Below, one piece after another: positions 22,131-31,738 of a stretch of 64,000 bases of DNA. Position 1 is the stretch's first letter, and every line of letters starts with the position of its first letter. Position numbers and translations under genes: made by a program. This DNA comes from Bombyx mori. Taxonomy: Eukaryota; Arthropoda; Insecta; Lepidoptera; Bombycidae. The stretch is taken from the NCBI RefSeq assembly GCF_030269925.1, contig NC_085124.1, positions 13,764,001 through 13,828,000 of the forward strand. The letters run 5' to 3'. The notes under the pieces are model-generated. The model saw only the letters and a program-made list of their open reading frames with translations. It was not told the origin of the DNA and did no database searches.

Positions 22131-23408
22131 AGCCGGAAGGCATAACTGCATCCCGGTACCAAAAAGGCAGGTTGATACAATCAGATATTTCATTGAGAAT
22201 CTGGTAGAACGCCCGTAGTACGGTAGAACGTATCTTGCGTAATTACGCTATTACTATATCACCCGATATTCTATTCTGGGATAACCCAGTGTCCGGGATT
22301 TAAGCACAGACATGGTCGCATCGCTCGAACTGAGTAATATATACCGGGAGCTTTACCCTTTGGGCTGTAACGAAAGAGAAAGAGCGAGAAAGAGTATGAG
22401 ATTACCAATCCTAGTAAAAAGATCCAGTTGTTTGGAATCCGCAATTGTAGTAACCACAACAGCGGCTGTTGTCCCGCGAAATATACGAGAAACTTTACGG
22501 ACTCACGGAATTTAAGCCGCTAAAACTTTACTGTGATTGGCAAACGTGAATATCGAAATAGATTTTCTTTTTATTTACGGCACACTATTTCCAATTGAAT
22601 CCAAATTACGTCATTCGTAAATAATATAGAAGTGCTGAGGACTGTAATACAATCACTACGATTGTTTTCGTAAAATGAAAAATATGATGTATTCTTTAAG
22701 TACCTACAATATGATTTTTTGTGACGTACATAAATATTTATGTTTGGTAAATATTTTCAAATCGTATTCGTTCGTTCCAGAAAGGGATATGAAGTTTTTA
22801 TTTCATTTTTCCTCTGGTTCTCTTGTTCCATTCTTCAATCGTCTCAGATTTTTTTGTATTAGCGAATATATCGGTTAGTCAAGCATAAGAATGACGATCA
22901 GGGGATTATAGATACAGTAATATATTTTCCACAACCAATGCTTTACATAGCGAGATATTGATTCGTATGGTTTAAATCAGAGACCACAGGAACCTTTTTA
23001 TAGTTAGACTAGGTTTTATAGTTAGTCCTCTTCAGAAGTAATAGATATTAAAGTCAAGGAATCATCATATTTTCAGAAATACGAGTACCCTAGAGAGTCA
23101 AATAGTGAATTATTGATAATGGCTTTTGAATCTGAGAACCAGGAATCTAAGTAGAATGGACTGATTGAGATATGATTCAGTATTATATCAATAGTCGAAG
23201 TGTCTTGCGAATGCTGAGTCAGTATCTACAGAGTAAACAAATGTCAATCGAAGCTTTTTACAAAAGCACATTTTACAAAAGCGGATTGTGCTCGATGATT
23301 TTGGTGGCAAAGACTATATATTATATGATAGAAAGGTATTCCATATTTACTTACCTTAGGTCCTTGGTGTACATACTCTGTAAGTCAGATAGGATAAAGG
23401 ACGATTTT
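22131..23408. other. no recognised gene
   Basis: Frames of 60-82 aa at 22312, 22675 and 23172 show no family resemblance. Ordinary AT-rich sequence without element ends. Confidence 0.5.
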
Positions 23409-23630
23409 TACCGGAGGTAGGACCTCTTGTGAGTCCGCACGGGTATGTGCCACCACCATGCCTATTTCTGCCATGAAGCAGTAATGCGTTTCGGTTTGAA
23501 GGGTGGGGCAGCCGATACTGAGACCTTAGAACTCATATCTCAGGTGGTTGGCGGCATTGACGTTGTAGATGTCTATGGGCTCCGGTAACCACTTAACACC
23601 AGGTTGGCTGTGAGCTCGACTACCAATCTA
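23409..23630 (+). mobile_element. Bm1 SINE, 5'-truncated
   Basis: Body from accggaggtaggacctcttg to gagctcgactaccaatc, followed by a (TA)n run instead of an A-tail. About 14 bp after gggcagccg are missing. Confidence 0.85.
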
Positions 23631-23769
23631 TGAATATATATATATATATCATACCCCTGGGAAGTGACTGCCTACAATCCCAAATATGTATTTAGAATAC
23701 ACTGGAATGAAGGGGCGCTGACAGCGAAATGAAAAACCATTTATTATCACCTATATTTTTTTCTAAATC

Positions 23770-24012
23770 GCGCACAAATCACAAATCGCGCACGGTCATC
23801 CGGCCCCAATTTAGGATTTCCTGCGTTATGGGTACTAGAGACTGATTTATATACTTATATACGTTTAAATACATACATATACAGATAATAAGTACCCACA
23901 CAAACAGCAAACAAACCTCGTTCATCACACGAATGTTTGCCCGATGTGGAAATCGAACCCACGACCCTCGATTCAACAGTCAGGACCGTTAACTGCTGCA
24001 CCGCCGAGTTAG
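23770..24012 (-). mobile_element. second tRNA-derived SINE (not Bm1)
   Basis: On the minus strand ggcggtgcagcagttaacgg resembles a polymerase III A box region and cgtgggttcgatttccac a B box, 30-odd bases apart as in a tRNA gene. A tail with gtatgtatttaaacg-like words, gtacccataacgcagg and ggggccggatgaccgtgcg follows, which I associate with a widespread lepidopteran SINE. The 65-aa minus frame at 23779-23976 is not a gene. Confidence 0.6.
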
Positions 24013-24026
24013 ATAGTTAAATAATA

Positions 24027-24969
24027 GGGGTTAAAGTATGAAATTGTCGTTCTATTGTAATAGGTACTTCGAATTGACATCGGACCTTCATGGTTTGAGA
24101 TTTTTGAGTGAAATTTTTTTCAAATGATACCTATGAGGGTTCTTTTTTTTAAAAATGTGCAACATTCTATTATCGACTTTCAGTTGTTTTTTTTTATTCA
24201 GCTAAGACAAGAAAGATGGATACTTCGAAAATTCGAGTGATTTTTTATTACGAGTTTCGACGCGGATCTAACGCTGCGGAGACAGGTCGCAATATCAATG
24301 TTGCGTTTGGAGAGGAGACTGCTAATGAAGGCATCGTTTGATTTTGGTTTAAACGCTTTCATGATGGCAATTTTGATTTGAAGAACGAACCACGTGGGTG
24401 ATGCCCCACACATGTGAATAACAATGAATTGAAAGAGATGGTGGAAGCCGATCTGAGCCAAACTGCCCAGGAATTAGCGGCATGGTTTAACGTTACCTTA
24501 CCACCGATATTAACTCACTTGCGTCAAAACAATAAAATAAAAAATGTGGAAAATGGGTGCCTCATAATTTGACTGATCTGCAGAAAGAAACCCGTGTTGT
24601 TGCCTTGTTGAATCGATACAGAAATGAAGGAATATTGGATTGAATTGTGACATGTGATGAAAAGTGGATTTTTTACGATAACCGTAAGCGAAAAATAGAA
24701 AATAGAAAAGAATACCATTTTTGTCGTGATTTGGACAATTTTCTACGAGATAAAAATTTTACTTCCCAGGAGGCAGTACAAAATGCTTTCACACATTTTG
24801 TAGAATCTAAATCATCAGAGCTCTATCGCAAAGGCATAAATGACCTTCCTATTAGATGGTAGCAATGTATAGATAATAATGGTAGATAAAAAAAATATGT
24901 TAAATGAAAAAAAAAAACGAATTTAAATTTTTCATTCAGTACAAATCGGCAATTTGATACTTTAACCCC
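24027..24969 (+). mobile_element. internally deleted mariner (DD34D-like) with intact ends
   Basis: Seen: ggggttaaagtatgaaattg starts at 24027 and its near-exact inverse (caatttgatactttaacccc) ends at 24969, with TA on both sides (24025-24026 and 24970-24971). The 943-bp length falls short of the usual 1.3 kb because the catalytic centre is missing. TIRs are better kept than the coding part, so the element may have been mobilised in trans. Confidence 0.88.
24216..24890 (+). pseudogene. mariner transposase remnant
   Basis: The frame starts at an ATG and reads IRVIFYYEFRRGSNAAETGR, then FWFKRFHDGNFDLKNEPRG and ELKEMVEADLSQTAQELA, the helix-turn-helix domain of classic mariner transposases. After TCDEKWIFYDNRKRK (first catalytic Asp) it jumps to a C-terminal EYHFCRDLDNFL and DLPIRW, so the segment carrying the second and third catalytic Asp is deleted. 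In-frame stops occur after EGIV and after EPRG, another follows RW, and there is a frameshift near 24540. No functional product is possible. Confidence 0.88.
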
Positions 24970-25368
24970 TAATATAATAAAATTTAAATGTCAAACTAAT
25001 TAAGTACGTATTAAGTAAGCAAAACTGTAAACGTTTTAAATAATTTATTAACCTTAATACAAGCGAGATTAATCCGTAAAAGTAGTTTTAATTATGACTA
25101 CGGCTCGCGGAAACTGACCTGAATACCAAGTAATTATGTTTTTGCTGCAAAACATTTTCCTCGGCAATGATAATTCCTAAATATTCAAAGTTACAGTTGA
25201 AATTGCTAAGGACGGGGAGTAATATCGTTATCCCAAATATACAGGGTCCACGCGAGAGGTATTTCAGGCGTTTTTGCAAACATTACGGTGTATTCTCTAA
25301 GATTGAATTGTCTTTTCATAATTAGTTACAAGAGTTTCCATTTTTAGTCGATATTTTGTTTTACCCAC
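24970..25368. other. no recognised gene
   Basis: AT-rich, with one 63-aa minus frame lacking any domain. Confidence 0.5.
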
Positions 25369-25790
25369 TTTTTTTTATTGCTTAGATGGGTCGACAACCT
25401 CACATCGCACCTGTTGTTAAGTGGTTACTGGAGCCCATAGACATTTACGACGTAAATGCGCCATCCACATTGAGATATAAGTTCTGAGGTCTCAGTATAA
25501 TTACAACGGCTGCCCCACCCTTCAAACCCAAATGCATTACTGCTTCACGGCAGAGTGGCGGTACCTACCCGTGCGGACTCACAAGAGTAAGACTCACACC
25601 ACCAGTAATTACGCAAATTATAATTATGTGGGTTTCATTTTTATTACACGATTGTCATTCCTTCACCGTGGAAGTCAATCGTTAAGTACGTATTTCATTA
25701 GAAAAATTGGTACCCGCCTGCGGGATTCGAACACCGTTGCATCGCTACACACAAATGTACGGAACGTCTTATCCTTTAGGCCACGACGAC
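25369..25790 (-). mobile_element. Bm1 SINE, full length
   Basis: Poly-T, core with a small deletion around cacggcagagtggcggtacc, the linker, and the complete tRNA-like head up to ggccacgacgac. Confidence 0.88.
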
Positions 25791-25833
25791 CTCTAGCCAG
25801 TACTACCTAGCTAGTAGTGGCTAGTACTACCTA

Positions 25834-25905
25834 GTAATAATGCATTCGAGTTGAAGAGTGGGGCAGCCGTTGTACTATAGAACTAAGACTCAGAACTCAT
25901 ATTCG
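25834..25905 (+). repeat. Bm1 SINE internal fragment
   Basis: Only the block aataatgcattcgagttgaag to actcagaactcatat. A ctagtactacctag repeat (25796-25835) separates it from the preceding copy. Confidence 0.65.
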
Positions 25906-26739
25906 TCATAGAAAACAAGAGATTTATAATAGAGATACACACCGTATTCCTTGCTTCGGTATTAAAATTTTGCTGTAACAACATAATATTATTCTACAAC
26001 GCCCTGAAAAATTCATGATTTACGTTAGTACTAAAGTTAGGGCCATAATTCTGAGGTCGCTCTAGTAGTAATTGGCTTTCCACCTATTTTTGTCGTGAAA
26101 AACTTTACGATAATATCGAGCAAATTTTGTTTCTTCGGGTAAGAATATAAAGTATCTAAACTATCTTTTTAAAGACGCGTGGTGTTAAATGAGATAGTGT
26201 TTCCACGTGTTTATAAGTACATAAGGTATAAGTTCGTGCGACCTCGGGGATTTTATATATTTATATCTCGTATATTAAACAAGCTCTGATTGTAATATTT
26301 TTATTATGTCATTGAAATAAACAAAGGAATTTACACAAACAGATACCGTTGGGCTTGAAATTAAAAAGATTAACACAGATTACGAATTCTTTTAAATTTT
26401 ATCGGCCATCTACATCAAACCTACGCTATTATTAAAAGGGCATCTTACCACGATTTTCTACCCGTGATCATGGCGCTTGCCATACGCCGAAATATAAGGA
26501 ACCCATGAAATGTGGAAATCGTGGTAAGAAGTTATCAAACAATTGTATTTATTTATATATATTTAGGTATATCTAGAGGTTCAGCATTCATTTGATATTA
26601 TTGTGAAACAAAATGTAATAAAACGGCTGCGTAGGCTTTCTACTTACGTAAGTGGCCTGATCATCGGTTGATACCCGCAGACATTACAAGCATACTGCTA
26701 CTACCTTGAGATGTATACTCAAAATACTTACTAATGGCA
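25906..26739. other. no recognised gene
   Basis: AT-rich. A pair of words, cttaccacgattttctac (26447) and tggaaatcgtggtaag (26511), forms a loose inverted repeat of about 80 bp in total span. No ORF of note. Confidence 0.5.
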
Positions 26740-27290
26740 GAAGATTCACAGGAAAACCATGGTCAGTGATATAGTCCAAAGGATTGCGGATTGCGATGTT
26801 GAAGTGGAAGTGAGTAGGGCATATTGTGCACAATGGATGTCCGTAGGTGCCGAAAAGCTCTTGAGTGGCGACCGCGTACCGGAAGACGTAGCGTGGGTGG
26901 GCCTCCCACAAGGCAGACTGACGACGTTTTTTTTTATTGCTTAGATGGGTGGACGAGCTCACACCCCACCTGGTGTTAAGTGTTTACTGGAAACCATAGA
27001 CATTTACAACGTAAATGCGCCATCCACCTTGAAAAGTTCTAAGATCTCAGAATAGTTACAACGGCTGCCTTACCCTTCAAACCGAAATGCATTACTGATT
27101 CACGGCAGAAATAGGCAGGGTGGTGGTACCTAGCTGTGCGAACTTACTAAAAGTTCTACCACCAGTAATAGAATAGAATAGACTTATCGAGGTTCGCGGG
27201 GATGCAAGCAGCGCAGGACCGATCTTTGCGGCCAGGCTTGGGGAGGCCTATGTCGAGCAGTGGACCAAGGCTGATAGAAAAAAATATATG
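26740..27290 (+). repeat. RTE-type LINE 3' region split by a Bm1 copy
   Basis: Before the Bm1 the plus strand reads ALEWRPRTGRRSVGGPPTRQ then TDD. After it the frame continues DLSRFAGMQAAQDRSLRPG, and a shifted frame gives RLGEAYVEQWTKADR. Together these are the conserved C-terminal tail of RTE-like reverse transcriptases. Frameshifts show decay. The 61-aa frame at 26759-26944 is out of the LINE frame. Confidence 0.72.
26927..27169 (-). mobile_element. Bm1 SINE, 5'-truncated, inside an RTE-type LINE tail
   Basis: Poly-T begins directly after gactgacgac of the LINE, and the Bm1 ends at ccaccagtaat before aatagaatagactt. LINE coding resumes at once. No clean target duplication could be read. 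Confidence 0.85.
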
Positions 27291-27696
27291 GCAGAAGTGA
27301 GATACACACATGTACTACTCAAACTACCAACTGCTTAAGTCCTCAACGCCCTTAATATGATTTGTTTTGTCGTAACATTTAACCAATTTAACTTTTTATT
27401 TCCTGACTAGCTGACCCGGCAGACTTCGTAGTACCTCAATCGGTAAATAAAATACCTAAATTATTGTATAAAATAAACTTAAAACAAACAAAAGGAATCC
27501 GTCCGACGGGGGACACATCAAAGGGAAAACAAAATTGTTATTTTTATTTAATACCTAGTATTTTCATATTTATCTATCTTTTAAACCTCCTCTGGACTTC
27601 CACAAATAATTCAAGACCAAAAATAGCCAAATCGGTCCAGCCGTTCGAGAGTCTTAGCGAGACAGCAATTCATTTATATATATATATATATATATA

Positions 27697-28090
27697 TGTC
27701 GTGGATAACGACTTTTAGTAAAAGACGGTGGTTTTGATTATTATTTTAAATGATGAGATGTTGTTTTGATAAATATCACAAAATGAAGGGTAGACTACGT
27801 AACGCCACAGTATAAAATGGCGGTACGTGGACAGAGTCGTAGCATTCCGTGTCAGACAGTCATTCAGTCCGTATCGGACGGTCGGTCCGTCTCAGTCAGT
27901 AAGTCTCTGGCAGTCAGTCAGTCGGTCTGTCGGTATGTGCAACGAAACTGTCGGTTTATCCTGTCATTGTGAAAGTTGTGTGTGTTGAGTTTCAATAATT
28001 ATTATTGAAAAGTTTTATTGACTAAACTGAGTTCAATCGAATACGAGTGATGAGGAACCTACCGCTCAGCCATCCCTGACGTTGCCGACA
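27697..28090 (+). repeat. 5' LTR of a Ty3/gypsy-like retrotransposon
   Basis: 394 bp beginning TGTCG and ending CGACA, the TG...CA inverted ends expected of LTRs. It is nearly identical to 37639-38032. It contains tataaaa at 27811 and a gtc/cagt-rich stretch at 27860-27930. It is inserted in a (TA)n run, which also follows the 3' LTR, so the target duplication is some part of tatata. Confidence 0.9.
27811..27875 (+). promoter_or_regulatory. probable LTR promoter
   Basis: tataaaa at 27811-27817 is followed about 50 bp later by attcagtcc (near 27862), close to the arthropod initiator TCAGT. The same arrangement is kept in the 3' LTR. Inferred from position and motif only. Confidence 0.45.
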
Positions 28091-28102
28091 TCAGAAGTGA
28101 GA

Positions 28103-28411
28103 TCAGGACTCTACTCTCACTGGCGTGACGTGTTTGAACATGTTCGAAGTACAGCAAAAAAAAAACATGATGCAGATCAGAATACTAGTAGTGGTACGCC
28201 ACAAGAGCGTGAATGCAGCATACGTAAGTCGTGTAATAACGTCTCTGTTACCTCGATGGAAGATCTGAGCCACGAAGAAATCGTCACATCTTACGTTCTG
28301 GCTCATGTTGCCCAGTTTGACTGTCGACTTCATCACATGGCATTTACTAGCGGAAATACAACACGTAACAAGCTATTGCAAGAAATTAAGGCAAGTGCAA
28401 ATCTCAAGTGA
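28103..28411 (+). pseudogene. gag-like frame of the LTR retrotransposon
   Basis: An open frame of about 100 codons begins at the LTR edge and includes VFEHVRSTAKKK and SHEEIVTSYVLAHVAQ. Position right after the 5' LTR and the lysine-rich, acidic-patch character suggest gag, but I recognise no capsid motif. It ends at tcaagtga and the frame is lost before the zinc-knuckle relic downstream. Confidence 0.45.
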
Positions 28412-28490
28412 AACTTCGATCGCAATAATGGATCTGTCATGACGAGTGGGTAGTTCCGACAAGAATTATTTTAAGCGGCTGACTTCTGCT

Positions 28491-28552
28491 AGAGTTACAT
28501 GGCACCAGTGCAGTAAACCAGGACATGAGACTGTGAATTGTCGCTGAAATTT
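28491..28552 (+). pseudogene. nucleocapsid zinc-knuckle relic
   Basis: The translation WHQCSKPGHETVNC fits the C-x2-C-x4-H-x4-C knuckle with the first Cys replaced by Trp (TGG where TGC or TGT is expected). A stop follows two codons later. It marks the end of the gag region of the LTR element. Confidence 0.6.
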
Positions 28553-28674
28553 TAGAATCTACTAGATTCAATACCAATAACACTACACGTTCGATGACTT
28601 CGGGCTCCAGCAAGCAAGCAAGCAAACAAGAAAGCAAAACAAGTTTCCGTGGGGAAGAAAAATTGACACATCTG

Positions 28675-29454
28675 AAGTCGTCGTGACCTGTAAGATAAGA
28701 CGTCCGGTGCGTTCGTGTCTGGCGATGCGGCGGTGTTCGAGTCCCGCTGACGGATGCAGATTTTTCCGGTGAAGTGCGTGCTTGTGCGTGCTTGACAAGT
28801 GTTCGCGGTTGGCTTCCGCAGTATGGGAGTAACATCGTGTAGGAGAGGTGGAACCCGTAAAATTGTAGTTTGCGTGGCGGCTGGTAAGATTTGTTGCGGT
28901 AAGAAGTTTGCATGGTGGTAAAATGTCTTGTGAGTCTGCATAGGTAGCCGGAGGTGAGACTTCCGCGGTCGCGGCCCACCCAGTCCGCGAGAACCGTGCG
29001 GATCGCCTCGACGGTACGGAGGCCGGCCGACGGGTCCGCCAAACGACGAGACCACGCCTCCAGCACGGACTGCCGAGATTGGAGCCTCCGCGCTCCGGCT
29101 GCACTTGCGCTAGGGCACGCCGCCTTGTAGGAGACTGTGAGGTATCCTTGAATAACTCTGACTGCGATCGCGCGCTGCCGGCGTCGCAGCGCGGCGACGT
29201 TCTCGTGGGTAAGGACGTGGCACCAGACGGGTGCTCCATATAGTGCCATCGACCGCACGGGTACCATCACCCTGCCTATTTCTGCCGTGAAGCAGTGGTG
29301 TATTTCGGTTTGAAGGGTGGGACAGCGGTTATAACTATACTGAGACCTTAGAACTTCTATCTCAAGGTGTGTGGTGCATTTACGCTGTGGATGTCTATGG
29401 GTTCCAGTAACCACTTAACACAAGGTGGGCTGTGAGCTCGTCCATACATTAAAA
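28675..29454 (+). mobile_element. Bm1 SINE, full length but split by an R1-LINE scrap
   Basis: The head (gtcgtcgtgacctgtaagat, B box ggtgttcgagtcccg) and linker run to gagtctgcataggta at 28946. The body resumes at ccgcacgggtaccatcacc near 29252 and continues to gagctcgtccatacatt. Between them are about 300 bp of LINE in the opposite orientation. The first half is unusually GC-enriched relative to other copies. Confidence 0.85.
28947..29257 (-). repeat. R1-clade LINE scrap, truncated at both ends
   Basis: On the minus strand it encodes VRSMALYGAPVWCH, then RQRAIAVRVIQGYLTVSYKA, then SRRLADPSAGLRTVEAIRT, aligning with ORF2 of the full-length R1-clade LINE from about 58064 to 58470 with an internal deletion. 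No A-tail or 3' UTR is present. The Bm1 words on each side (ctgcataggta and ccgcacgggta) could be an 11-bp target duplication that has since diverged at three positions. Confidence 0.8.
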
Positions 29455-29460
29455 CGAAGA

Positions 29461-29661
29461 GCGTAATCAAACGAAATTAGATCCGAAGTTTAAAGGGCCG
29501 TTTAAAGTAGTTGAAGTATTGGATGGTGACCGTTACACATTGAAAGCTTTAAATTCAAAACGTATTTACAAAAATACCCACACGATAGGCTAAGAAAAAT
29601 GCCAGCAGGTCACATACCAGTCGAGGTTGATGTAAATGATGATGATGAAGAGCAAGCTTAA
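29461..29661 (+). pseudogene. gypsy integrase C-terminal remnant
   Basis: One frame reads KLDPKFKGPFKVVEVLDGDR, then YTLKALNSKRIY, and after a shift RLRKMPAGHIPVEVDV and a stop after DDDEEQA. This is the integrase C-terminal GPY/F-type module with the short acidic tail common at the end of Ty3/gypsy Pol. It begins directly after the Bm1 insertion, so everything upstream of this module is lost. Confidence 0.75.
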
Positions 29662-30399
29662 ATTGTGGTGAAAACTCGAGTAAGGATAGTCTATCGGCCG
29701 TATTGTGTTCGACCGTACCAGTAGCTATTACGTAGTCGTAGCCCGGTAGAAATCGGTGTCTCTTGAGGCAACTCAAGTAGTCCGTGGGTGCGCGGTGCGC
29801 GTTTGGCTCTGGCGGAGGTCGGGGTCTGTAAAGACCATCGTGTGTAGTCAGCGGGTGATGCACACGGGCGATCCACGCTGTGGATGCGCATCATGAGGGC
29901 AATTGCGATTGCTGGTCGGCTGGAGAGCCGTGGCGTTAGATATTTTTACTTGGAAGTTTTCTTTGATCTGAGTTCCTGTAAGCTATGCCTGATTGTACAG
30001 AGTAAATTTGAAGTTTGATGAACGACTGTGGTACGTGCTCTGGCTGCTGAATAGTGAACTTTGTATACCCTATTGTTTGATTTGGTTAAAATGGTATTAA
30101 AACAGTTTAAAGCTTTGATGACTTTAAATTTTCCGATAAGTCGTAAAGAGTAGTCAGGAGTGATCGAGCGGAACAAGTGTTCTCGTGGATGTTTTTGATT
30201 GTAGGTTAACCATCACACGAGGACGTGTACAATCAGGAAGGCCGTGTCGCATTCGACACGTGATTGCTGCAGCCAATACGAGATATGGGACGCAAACGCC
30301 GTCTGTCGGCGCTCGATGGGTCAACTATTCACCGGCCGAGCGGAGCAACGTGCCGGTAGCTGCGTAACATCGGGCAATTTTGGTAAATAAGAACAATCT
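29662..30399. other. LTR-element interior without recognised coding
   Basis: The word string catcacacgaggacgtgtac then aggaaggccgtgtcg at 30210-30250 resembles the sequence just before the 3' LTR (gtcacacagggacgtgtgac then gaatggccgtgtcg, 37577-37620). This suggests an internal remnant of an element 3' end. The frames at 29555-29894 on the minus strand are not recognised. Confidence 0.5.
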
Positions 30400-30860
30400 G
30401 GTGAGTCGTATTATTTTTATTTGGATTCGGGTGCCGAATGTTCTTTTGTCGAGAAATCTATTAGTGGTAACTTCATAATTCAGGAATTTTATACGATGGT
30501 TTTCATAAAGGGTCTGTTGTTTTGACCAAAACTGTACGGAACAAATCCTTTGCGATGGTTTATTGCTTACTCATTTTTATGTCATGTACTACCCGATAGT
30601 TGTTTTAATCGGTTCAGTGAGATTGAGCATTCAGCGAAATAAGCACTTAAATCTAGTGTGTCCTTATTCGAAGCCCACACTTGCGTTATTGATGACCAAG
30701 CTCGCGATGAGCTCATGGAATTGTTCTTGACAAGAAGTGCTAGAAGCCGTACATCTTTTTTAAATTATTCTATTCAAAGAATAACAGAGGCGAGCCCCTT
30801 CGAATTCTTAATAGTTCCCGTGCCATATCCCTAAAGGTTTTTACTTAAAATGATACTGAA
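30400..30860 (+). pseudogene. gypsy protease and pre-RT remnant
   Basis: At 30421-30480 the frame reads LDSGAECSFVEKSISG, with the retropepsin active-site motif D-S-G-A. Further on, about 30690-30830, a frame reads DDQARDELMELFLT and later ASPFEFLIVPVPYP, as in the stretch between protease and RT of Ty3/gypsy Pol. Frames are disrupted and no YxDD motif follows, so no enzyme can be made. Confidence 0.65.
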
Positions 30861-31359
30861 AGTAAGAGATTAACCTTGACGAGACTAAAGAGCAACCGGT
30901 AAGAAACATAAATTATTACATAGTTGCCTTTAAGTAGTGCTACTGACGAGACTGTGATGAGTGAGGTGAGAGTACCTCCAGCGATTGGTACAGCGGAGAC
31001 CTGAGTATCAATGGAGACTATTGTTGTGTTGGTCTAGTAATGACCTTGACTCTATATTGTGAAGTGATGTGTATTGGTTTTATCATTTGTTTTAATGATA
31101 ATGTGGGTGGCAATGTCACTAGCTGCGCCGGCAGCCAGGCCAGGAGCGTTCTATACGATTTTGTTGAAACTAGTGATGTAGAAGATGTAGGATCAAATGA
31201 CCACGATACAACTGACTGATTAAAGTAAGGATTTTGTTGTCCTATTTTGTGTGATTAGTAAAGAACAGTATTCGGTGTCATTTATGACTGGTAATTGAAC
31301 ACATCGCTCGATTTAGGTGATGTGTTCGTTTTATTGCCGGATGGAGGCATTGCGATGTG

Positions 31360-31560
31360 TTTTATGGTTGAAGTGGGTACTGGATGGAAGTTCCACTTGC
31401 GTGCCGGATGGAGGCATTAGTGTTTTGTGTTGAAGTTGGGTACCGGATGGAGGTCCCACTGGTCCCACTGTGTTGAAGTTGGGTACCGGATGGAGGCAAT
31501 AAGTAGTCAAGAGCTACTTGATGGAGGTGGCACTTGAATTGGTTTATCGTCACTCGATAT
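31360..31560 (+). repeat. degenerate minisatellite in the LTR-element interior
   Basis: Units with tgttgaagttgggtaccgga and tggaggcatt occur at least four times with irregular spacing and partial duplications (cccactggtcccactg). The 63-aa minus frame reads through it and is repetitive, so not a gene. Confidence 0.7.
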
Positions 31561-31738
31561 AGGTGGCATGAGTTACTCTCACTAGATGGAAGTAATTGTA
31601 ACGATAGTTTGTGGTTGATACATTTTTTTTTTTTTTTTTTTCTTTATTTAAGGAGATTATTCACTTAGTGAATATGTCACTCCATTGTGCAACAAAAGAT
31701 AGTAACAAAAAATTATATAAAAAAAATAAAGAAAACTG

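Noticed and set aside
27464..27718. 84-aa plus-strand frame (MYKINLKQTKG)
   Set aside because: The same frame occurs in the Helitron copy at 61223-61546, so it is repeat sequence without coding meaning.
28437..29414. 325-aa minus-strand frame
   Set aside because: It is an accidental join of Bm1 antisense, an R1-LINE scrap and gypsy gag antisense. Only the middle reflects a real protein and it is truncated at both ends.
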